NCBI GenBank assembly: GCA_002498845.1
Contig: DAJC01000011.1
Coordinates: 1 to 61,640 of the forward strand
DNA length: 61,640 nucleotides
Source of the DNA: Thermoplasmatales archaeon UBA509
GTDB taxonomy: Archaea; Thermoplasmatota; Thermoplasmata; Thermoplasmatales; Thermoplasmataceae
Direction: 5' to 3'
Of the stretch, positions 55,823 through 61,640 are shown piece by piece; the stretch's first letter is position 1, and each line of letters starts with the position of its first letter. The notes below the pieces were generated by a model, which did no database searches, was not told the origin of the DNA, and saw nothing but the letters and a program-made list of their open reading frames with translations. The translations under genes and the position numbers were made by a program.

Positions 55823-56755
55823 ATGAATTCGGAACCGTTCCAATCAATCACTGAAATGATAGGCAATACACCAATGATCAGGATCAGAAAGCTGCTGAAG
55901 CCCAGATCTGCGGACGTCTATGCCAAACTGGAATGGTTCAATATCGGTGGGTCTGTAAAGGACAGGACTGCCCTGTCACTGATAGAAACAGCCGAAGCAG
56001 CGGGGGTACTGAGGAAGGGAAAGACAATTATCGAGGCAACATCTGGAAATACAGGGATCGCTCTTGCGATGCTGGGGGCGGCCAAGGGTTACGGTGTAAC
56101 AATCGTCATGTCCGAGGGAGCAAGCATAGAGCGAAGGAAGCTGATCTCAGCATATGGAGCCGATCTTGTTCTGACACCCGTTTCAAAGGGAACCGCAGGT
56201 GCAATAGAGCAGAAAGAACGCCTCATCAGGGAAAACCCCGGGAAATTCGTTTCCCTTGACCAGTTCCATGATCCTGCCAACCCCTACGTGCACTTCAACA
56301 CCACGGCACGGGAAATCCTGCGCCAGATGAACTGGAAGATCGATGCCATGGTAATGACAATAGGAACAGGCGGAACAAGCACAGGAATAGCCCTCAGGCT
56401 CCGGGAGGCACTCCCTTCCGTGAAAATCATAGGGGTAACGCCGAAGGTAGGAGTGAGGATAGACGGCATAAGGAATCCTGCTGAACCCAACCCATCCAGA
56501 AATGTGCGTCTTGATCTCATGGATGAGGTCATTGAGATCGACGATATTCAGAAAGCAATGTGCTTCGAGACTGGCAGGAGGGCAGCCAGGGAAGAGGGTC
56601 TTCTGCTGGGCATGAGCTCTGCCTGCGCACTCCACGTCTCCCTGGATGTGGCAGCGAAGATTGGCAGGGGAAAGAACGTTGTCACTCTCTTTCCCGACAA
56701 CGGATTGAAGTATCTCTCCACAGAACTGTTTGAAGACCTTGGGCATGCACCGTGA
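55823..56755 (+). CDS. Cysteine synthase family, PLP-dependent
   Basis: The 310-residue fold type II enzyme joins sulfide, or thiosulfate, to O-acetylserine or O-phosphoserine. The PLP lysine is in GGSVKDRTALSL (about 42-53), the substrate loop is ATSGNTGIA (about 73-81), the phosphate loop is GTGGTSTG (about 183), and the C-terminal ring-binding Ser lies in GMSSACAL. The CysK/CysM split is not clear from sequence. A TATA-like GTGTAATATC about 26 nt upstream supports a leaderless ATG. It diverges from the sulfurtransferase. Confidence 0.9.
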   Translation: MNSEPFQSITEMIGNTPMIRIRKLLKPRSADVYAKLEWFNIGGSVKDRTALSLIETAEAAGVLRKGKTIIEATSGNTGIALAMLGAAKGYGVTIVMSEGASIERRKLISAYGADLVLTPVSKGTAGAIEQKERLIRENPGKFVSLDQFHDPANPYVHFNTTAREILRQMNWKIDAMVMTIGTGGTSTGIALRLREALPSVKIIGVTPKVGVRIDGIRNPAEPNPSRNVRLDLMDEVIEIDDIQKAMCFETGRRAAREEGLLLGMSSACALHVSLDVAAKIGRGKNVVTLFPDNGLKYLSTELFEDLGHAP

Positions 56756-56821
56756 TGGAATATCCTCTGGCTTTTTCATTGCGTCTGGGAACATTTATTA
56801 TTTTTCAGGCGCTTACCACTG

Positions 56822-58096
56822 GTGCCGCTCTCAAAATATGATGTCATTGTAGTAGGAGCTGGAATTGTAGGTTTGACTTCTGCGTATCATCTGAAACTGG
56901 ATAATCCAGACCTGAAGATTCTTGTGGTTGACCGTGCACCCACATTTGCCCAGGGAAATACTGCAAAAAGCGCCGCCGGATTCAGGGACCTTTTCTCTTC
57001 CGACGAGAATTTTAAACTTTCCTCATCCACAATTTCACAGTACAGGAGCATACAGGATTCAGGTAAATTTGACCTTGGGATGAATTTTGTGGGATATATG
57101 TTCCTGATGGGCCCCAATGATCCGAGGAAGGATCTGCTGATGGAGCTGAGTGGTCGTACAAAAATTGAATTCCTTGACAGGGATGAACTTGCATCCTACC
57201 CGTATCTCTCCCTGAAGCCCTCAGGAGAATCTGCCGGTATAATGAATCTGCCCAGTATTGAATCTGCGGCCATTGGCAAGAATTGCGGAATAATAGAGCC
57301 TGAACTGATAGCACAGTACTACTATGATGAATGTGTCAGGATCGGCGTTGAATTCAGTTTTTCCACAGAGGTTGCATCATTCAGGCTCCAGCCTGTCAAC
57401 CCTCTTGATTTCCCCGGTGAGCCGTTCCTCTGGCAGGACAAGATACTCAGGACAATCGAAACAAACCGTGGGAATTTCACAGCAGACATATTCATAGCAG
57501 CCACAGACGCATGGACAACGGCGCTTCTTGATCCAACCGGCATTGACTGCCACATCAGGCCAAAGAAAAGGCAGATATTTCAGACTGGAGGGAAGGAGGT
57601 GGAGAAAGTCCTCTTCGGATGGGAGAGAAACAGTGACGGTGTGCTTCCATTCACAATTGTCCCTTCCCGTGGAGTATACATCAGGCCAGCCCCAAGATTC
57701 CGTTCACTCTGGCTGGGGGTTGCGGATGATTATAACAGGGATTTTTCATTCACTGAGAATCCCGAGGCTGAGAGAAGTTTCTACGATTACAGCGTATCAC
57801 AGATCATCACTTCCTACTTCCCCTCCCTTACAGAACAGAAGGTTACTGGAATGTGGGCCGGGTATTATTCATACAATACCGTGGATAAGACGCCATACAT
57901 ATTCCGGGACCTGAACATAATTGTGGCAACTGGAACCAGCGGCAGTGGCATACTGAAGGGGGATGCCATAGGGCGTGTTGTATCGGCTCTCTATTCCGGG
58001 AAGGAAACTGCCAGGCTTCATGGAGGGCAAGAAATTAAAGTTGAATCCCTTGGGGTGCACAATCGCAGCGCGGCAAGCGAAAATCTGGTTCTCTAG
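56822..58096 (+). CDS. FAD-dependent oxidoreductase, DAO family
   Basis: The 424-residue flavoenzyme has the dinucleotide fold VIVVGAGIVGLTSAYHL (about 8-24), TAKSAAGFRDLFS (about 48-60) and the C-terminal FAD-contact ATGTSGSGILKGDAIG (about 382-397). This DAO layout covers sarcosine, glycine and D-amino acid oxidases and 2-hydroxyglutarate or glycerol-3-phosphate dehydrogenases. The electron acceptor is unknown. The start is GTG at 56822, placed 26 nt after ACATTTATTA, so it is leaderless. The 3' end overlaps the convergent HNH gene by 4 nt. Confidence 0.87.
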   Translation: MPLSKYDVIVVGAGIVGLTSAYHLKLDNPDLKILVVDRAPTFAQGNTAKSAAGFRDLFSSDENFKLSSSTISQYRSIQDSGKFDLGMNFVGYMFLMGPNDPRKDLLMELSGRTKIEFLDRDELASYPYLSLKPSGESAGIMNLPSIESAAIGKNCGIIEPELIAQYYYDECVRIGVEFSFSTEVASFRLQPVNPLDFPGEPFLWQDKILRTIETNRGNFTADIFIAATDAWTTALLDPTGIDCHIRPKKRQIFQTGGKEVEKVLFGWERNSDGVLPFTIVPSRGVYIRPAPRFRSLWLGVADDYNRDFSFTENPEAERSFYDYSVSQIITSYFPSLTEQKVTGMWAGYYSYNTVDKTPYIFRDLNIIVATGTSGSGILKGDAIGRVVSALYSGKETARLHGGQEIKVESLGVHNRSAASENLVL

Positions 58097-58821
58097 GCAA
58101 TGATCGACCCGTTGGAATCTGTAAGGAACCTGCATTTCTCATCGCTGCCTGATATTACGGAAGCATATGTTGAATAGTCAGCAATGTCAAGGGAATGGAT
58201 CATTCCGGACACAATTTTCCTGTATTCCTCAAGAGTAATCCTGAGTGCTGAAAACTCAAGTCTTGCCCCCCTCATGGGTACAACCACGTGCCGCATGTTC
58301 TCCTGATCAAATACGCGCTGGTAATCACGCAGGGTGCCTTTTTCCAGTTGCCCTGAGAAATTTTGAGTCTCATCCGGCGGGATGGCCAGGAATATCTTTC
58401 TCTCGAAAGAGAATAGATCCATGCTGTTCCTGACAGGTACGCCTGTATACCGATTTGAGAATGTTACGTGATGGCAGGCGCTGCACAATGATATGAGATT
58501 TTTGAAGGAATCGTTCCCGCCGTCCTTTCTTGGCACAATGTGATGCACTTCGAGATCAAAATGCACCTTATTGTAAAGATCTGCAGAATCAACCTGGGTG
58601 AATGTGCCTTTTCCACAGACCCTGCATCGGTAATCGTCCCTCAACAGGACTGCTTTTGAAATAGTCTGCCATGGTACGTTCTTTCCCCTGCTTTCCCCTC
58701 TGGGATCAAAATCCTCAACCTGCGCAATCCTGAACATGCTGGAAACATCCATCAGGCGTACATGGGGAAGCCTCGGAATATCCTTAAAAACACTCTCCTG
58801 CAGGGCTGGATGTTCTAGCAT
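58093..58821 (-). CDS. HNH endonuclease-domain protein
   Basis: The 242-residue protein carries an HNH nuclease domain at about 60-125. It has RDDYRCRVCGKG with the first zinc Cys pair, EVHHIVPRKDGGNDSFKNLISLCSACHH with the catalytic His and Asn, and the second Cys pair. Flanking regions are not recognisable. There is no adjacent methyltransferase or restriction-specific ATPase gene, so it is an orphan nuclease of the McrA-like type or a repair/recombination factor. The target is unknown. Confidence 0.85.
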   Translation of the reverse strand: MLEHPALQESVFKDIPRLPHVRLMDVSSMFRIAQVEDFDPRGESRGKNVPWQTISKAVLLRDDYRCRVCGKGTFTQVDSADLYNKVHFDLEVHHIVPRKDGGNDSFKNLISLCSACHHVTFSNRYTGVPVRNSMDLFSFERKIFLAIPPDETQNFSGQLEKGTLRDYQRVFDQENMRHVVVPMRGARLEFSALRITLEEYRKIVSGMIHSLDIADYSTYASVISGSDEKCRFLTDSNGSIIA

Positions 58822-58847
58822 TACTCTTTCCTATGGCATTACGGCAA

Positions 58848-59951
58848 TTAAGCGTTTTCCATGAAGAATTCCTGGGCCTCCTTGCCGAATCTGTCACCAT
58901 CAGGCAACTTTTCCGGGCTTTTTCCCCAGATAAATTTCTCCTTTCTTCCCTCAGTGAATTCCTCTATGACGGATCGATCCTGGCTCATGAGTACTATGCT
59001 GGGGCCGGTATCCGCAGTATAATGCAGTGCAGAATTCTTTTGCGTGAATTCCTTCAGGTCGTTGATTATGGAAAGACTTTCAGGTATCTGTATAAAGTTC
59101 CCGGTGGAGAGGATAACGGAGTTGAGTTTGAACATTTCATCCTGTGCCCTGGTCAGGAGATTTTCAATGGAGAATCCATTCTGTATTTCCTCAAGAATCC
59201 TGTCAAATTTCTCAGCCTCCCACCTGCCGTAAAAAGGGGATGATTCTGCCAGCGTGTGGGCATCATCCGTAAGCCAACCTGAGGGCATGGGGAATGCGCC
59301 GAAGTGGATCTTCTTCTGGTCAACGGGAAGCCGGATGCCATGGCATTCTTTCTCGTTTATATAGGGATACGATAACCACATGGACACGCCACCCGTGACC
59401 GATCTGGTTCCGGACCCGGAAACAAGCCTTGCCAGCCTGGATACAAGTTCATCATTCCTGGCAGCGGTTTCTTCCAGTGCACAGGATGTGATCGATCTCG
59501 CCACGGCTGCAGCCACCGCTGCTGATTCTCCCAGACCCTTTGCATTATCATATTTTCTTATTCTTCTGATATAGAAAAGGAATGAACCTGTTATACCGTA
59601 AAGGCTCTTGAAGAACGAAAGTGCCTTTCGTGCACGATCCTGATACTTCCTGTCGGTGGAACCATCAAGGGAAACCAGGTCTGATGCAGGTTTCTCGATG
59701 TATTTGCAGTATGATACAGCGTAACTGAAATCGGTGAGCAATGATATAGAAGGAAAATTTGCAATATTCAGTGATCGGTCGAAATAGCCCAGGAACTTCT
59801 CAAGACCTATTATGGGATAACCGTAGCCCACACCAGTCTTTTCCGATTCCAGATTTGCGGTACCTACTGCAGCTTCCCGCCATATGCCAAGCCTGATAAG
59901 TTCCCGGTGAATCAGGTCTCCCAGTTCCTTAGGATCGGACATGCTTATCAT
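58848..59951 (-). CDS. Mevalonate 3,5-bisphosphate decarboxylase-like enzyme (GHMP/MDD superfamily)
   Basis: The 367-residue protein belongs to the diphosphomevalonate decarboxylase superfamily. KGLGESAAVAAAVARS (about 139-154) is the phosphate loop, GSGTRSVTGGVSMW (about 182-195) matches the substrate Ser/Arg motif, and HYTADTGPSIV near 320 holds the expected catalytic Asp. Lys in IGLEKFLGY may complete the Asp-Lys-Arg triad. Thermoplasma uses mevalonate 3-kinase, a 5-kinase and this decarboxylase. The preserved triad and the partner gene favour the decarboxylase over the 3-kinase. It starts immediately after the kinase stop. Confidence 0.72.
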   Translation of the reverse strand: MISMSDPKELGDLIHRELIRLGIWREAAVGTANLESEKTGVGYGYPIIGLEKFLGYFDRSLNIANFPSISLLTDFSYAVSYCKYIEKPASDLVSLDGSTDRKYQDRARKALSFFKSLYGITGSFLFYIRRIRKYDNAKGLGESAAVAAAVARSITSCALEETAARNDELVSRLARLVSGSGTRSVTGGVSMWLSYPYINEKECHGIRLPVDQKKIHFGAFPMPSGWLTDDAHTLAESSPFYGRWEAEKFDRILEEIQNGFSIENLLTRAQDEMFKLNSVILSTGNFIQIPESLSIINDLKEFTQKNSALHYTADTGPSIVLMSQDRSVIEEFTEGRKEKFIWGKSPEKLPDGDRFGKEAQEFFMENA

Positions 59952-60557
59952 TTACTTAACGTAATCAAGTATTTGTTCCCTTGTTTTCGTATAATCCAGA
60001 TTATCGAAGGCTCTGATACCAAATTTTCCACACTCCTCTAAAGAGTAAGACATCATTATCCTGTAACGGTCCAGCTGGTCGGCCAGTCTCTTTCCGGGGG
60101 AATTGAAATGTGTATATTGCTGTCTCTCATTGAGGCGCTTTGCATTCAGGTCCCTATCAGAGATGTATATGTAGAGCGGGGTGATTTCCGAAAGAACATT
60201 TTCATCAAGTTGCGAGGGTACAAAATACAGGGTTTCAAGTATGAGGGACTCGCCATTGGCAATGGCGCGCTTCAGCACTGCGTTTGTCCCACTGTTGATA
60301 ACTCTAGCCTGGTCAAGGAACCCTTTCAGAACTGTATTCTGTGATTCCGACCCATAGGTCTTCCATGCATCATAAACACTGACCTGCAGAACCTCAAGAT
60401 CGGGGCAAACCGGCCTGACAAATTCCCGAAGATAGTCACCGGAAAGTACAAGGTCAATGCCAAGTTCTCTTGCAATGTATCCGGATATGCTGGATTTTCC
60501 AACACCCGGTATACCTCCCATAAGGATGATCTTTGCTCTCCTGTCTGAATGATTCAT
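59952..60557 (-). CDS. Mevalonate-3-phosphate 5-kinase-like P-loop kinase
   Basis: The 201-residue P-loop kinase is related to 2-phosphoglycerate kinase. Walker A is GGIPGVGKSSISG (about 14-26), followed by ELGIDLVLSGDYLRE and a lid with RLNERQQYTHFNSPGKRLADQ. The Thermoplasma enzyme of this type (known from Ta0762) phosphorylates mevalonate 3-phosphate at C5. The neighbouring decarboxylase-like gene supports that role. The ATG at 60557 overlaps the upstream TGA (ATGA), and an ATG at 60569 is also possible. Confidence 0.75.
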   Translation of the reverse strand: MNHSDRRAKIILMGGIPGVGKSSISGYIARELGIDLVLSGDYLREFVRPVCPDLEVLQVSVYDAWKTYGSESQNTVLKGFLDQARVINSGTNAVLKRAIANGESLILETLYFVPSQLDENVLSEITPLYIYISDRDLNAKRLNERQQYTHFNSPGKRLADQLDRYRIMMSYSLEECGKFGIRAFDNLDYTKTREQILDYVK

Positions 60558-61159
60558 TGATCCGGCCATCTTTTCATCAAATCCCTTGAATCTATTATCT
60601 CTGTTGACTGGGAGATAATGTCAAGTGCCTCATAATAAATTCTCTCAGAGTAACTGGAAACGGCATCTGAAACCACAATGGGCATTATTCCGTGATCAAG
60701 GCCGGACAGGGCACTCCTCAATATTGCTGTTTCAGTGTGAAAACCCATAATTAGGGCATACGTTGTCTGATTTCTACCAAGAAGATCAAGGAGGGTAGAG
60801 CTGCTGAAGATATCGTCGTTTTCTGTTCTTATTGAATCACTGATTCTTCCCAACATTGACGCAAACTGTGAATCAAAATCTCGGTCAAGAACAGATTTTG
60901 GTGCCTTTCTTTGCAGTCTCCTTTCTGCCTTCATCTGTCTGTATGTCTTGAAACCGTCCTGAGGATTGGACGTTAAGACGTGAATCACGGGAATTTTATT
61001 TTTTTCTGCAAGATTATGCAGGTAGGTCGCAGCATTCAGGAATTCAAGTTTGCTGAACACATCCCTGAAGTGGTCCGGTGTGAGATTTATGGCAACAATG
61101 GCAGTGTCTGCTGGAGTAATATGCTGGACAATATTGAAATCAGTACCAATCTCTGCCAT
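60554..61159 (-). CDS. Isochorismatase-fold protein lacking catalytic residues
   Basis: The 201-residue protein has the isochorismatase/cysteine-hydrolase fold: TAIVAINLTPDHF (about 16-28), VIHVLTSN, and GFHTETAILRSALSGLDHGIMPIVVSDAV (about 150-180). Active members have Asp in the first strand and Cys in the second motif. Here the positions are Asn and Ala, so hydrolase activity is doubtful. The ATG at 61159 is chosen. A TATA element (61183-61191) lies 28 nt upstream, and the frame to 61297 would precede transcription. It overlaps the mevalonate kinase gene by ATGA. Confidence 0.72.
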   Translation of the reverse strand: MAEIGTDFNIVQHITPADTAIVAINLTPDHFRDVFSKLEFLNAATYLHNLAEKNKIPVIHVLTSNPQDGFKTYRQMKAERRLQRKAPKSVLDRDFDSQFASMLGRISDSIRTENDDIFSSSTLLDLLGRNQTTYALIMGFHTETAILRSALSGLDHGIMPIVVSDAVSSYSERIYYEALDIISQSTEIIDSRDLMKRWPDQ

Positions 61160-61182
61160 GACCACCGGATACTGCGACTGAA

Positions 61183-61191
61183 TTTTATAAT
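61183..61191 (-). promoter_or_regulatory. TATA box of the isochorismatase-like/mevalonate operon
   Basis: On the minus strand the sequence around this site reads ATTATAAAA. Its centre is about 28 nt from the ATG at 61159, predicting a leaderless transcript for the three-gene operon. Confidence 0.55.
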
Positions 61192-61199
61192 TTCTTTTG

Positions 61200-61640
61200 T
61201 AATCTTCAGAGAGGAGAAGATTTGCAAACGAAGAATCTATTGGAAACGACCATATGCATGGGGCAAACCCAAGGGCAGTGGGGAATTTAAACCTCATAAA
61301 CCCGATAATAAGGGTGTGAAATGGAATAAGACCTTTGGATATGATGATGAAGGCACCATAGGTGAAGCAGGAACCCCCGATACTTTAGCATGGAGAGGAA
61401 GTAAGTAATTGGGAAATTACCAAGCTTCGTTCGAGATTTTATACTGGAGATACAAGACGGCGACAACTATGCTGTCTAGGCATATGCCAGAAACATAGGT
61501 CTATCGCACTTAGTATGAGGAAAGCCAATACTCTCTGAACTAATCCAGCTTATGTTTTCTCACTAAATCTGTTAGATCCTTTAACATTGGGAAACGAATT
61601 TTTATAATTAAAGGTTCCATCAAGTGTGTTGCACAATTCA
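61200..61640. other. Right-end region without a confident gene
   Basis: From about 61200 to 61408 a plus-strand frame reads as a Trp/Gly/Lys-rich peptide ending GTPDTLAWRGSK. It has no clear start codon and could be a gene remnant. Beyond 61409 nothing is recognisable. Near the edge, TTTTTATAATTAAAG (about 61599-61613) resembles a promoter for a plus-strand gene that would begin outside the window. Confidence 0.25.

Overview
The window is almost certainly chromosomal DNA of a Thermoplasmatales-type archaeon with roughly 45% GC. Several things point there: an archaeal class I release factor aRF1 with NIKS and GGQ motifs; a VAT/Cdc48 AAA ATPase followed by a PRC-barrel protein; the fused ADP-forming acyl-CoA synthetase; two bacterio-opsin-activator-like (HTH_10) regulators; and the mevalonate-3-phosphate 5-kinase plus bisphosphomevalonate decarboxylase-like pair, which is typical of the Thermoplasma branch of the isoprenoid pathway. 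Many starts lie 22-30 nt downstream of an AT-rich TATA box with no Shine-Dalgarno, as expected for leaderless mRNAs. Genes inside operons often have GGAGG-type ribosome sites and ATGA overlaps.

Layout. 1-8.5 kb: rhodanese, SLAC1/TehA-like channel, two MscS channels (one broken by a frameshift), aldo/keto reductase, tRNA-Arg(GCG), a small membrane protein and the acyl-CoA synthetase. 8.7-11.8 kb: a zinc ribbon protein and a tight trio (helical protein, SPFH protein with three zinc ribbons, zinc-ribbon partner) that looks like a membrane-stress module. 11.9-14 kb: a LutA/LutB-like iron-sulfur pair. 14.3-17.4 kb: an AT-rich block with an MFS transporter, an alpha/beta hydrolase and an HTH_10 regulator. 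17.5-21.7 kb: LeuC/LeuD-type dehydratase, a DRE-TIM acyltransferase/lyase and a CaiB-type CoA-transferase, possibly a 2-alkylmalate (citramalate-like) breakdown route. 21.8-24.7 kb: a NitT/TauT-type ABC importer with a fused double permease, and its usual C-terminal ATPase domain encoded separately on the other strand. 24.8-30.9 kb: DHA2-type exporter, HTH_10 regulator behind a palindrome, GNAT acetyltransferase, an unlisted small zinc-finger gene, PheS, HxlR regulator and cyclophilin.

31-43.6 kb is a molybdenum/formate island. It carries mobB, moeA fused to a substrate-binding-like domain, a second moeA, moaB, moaC, mobA, moaE, a GPR1/FUN34/YaaH transporter, a five-cluster formate dehydrogenase with its DUF1641 partner and FdhD, then moaD and moaA. 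The dehydrogenase and DUF1641 pair closely resembles the Bacillus/Staphylococcus YrhE/ForCE system, which suggests lateral acquisition of the enzyme together with a nearly complete cofactor pathway.

43.8-49.4 kb: APC permease, a PadR regulator with a palindromic operator heading a drug-export ABC operon, and an unusual radical SAM protein. 49.4-55 kb is a housekeeping core: UMP kinase, aRF1, nucleoside phosphorylase, PRC-barrel and VAT. 55-61.2 kb: thiosulfate sulfurtransferase and cysteine synthase diverging from one promoter region, a DAO-family flavoprotein, an HNH endonuclease, the mevalonate pair and an isochorismatase fold protein lacking its catalytic residues. No CRISPR array, rRNA or intact insertion sequence was seen. 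The strongest candidates for undescribed biology are the LeuCD/DRE-TIM/CoA-transferase operon, the SPFH-zinc-ribbon trio and the isochorismatase-like pseudoenzyme joined to the mevalonate genes.
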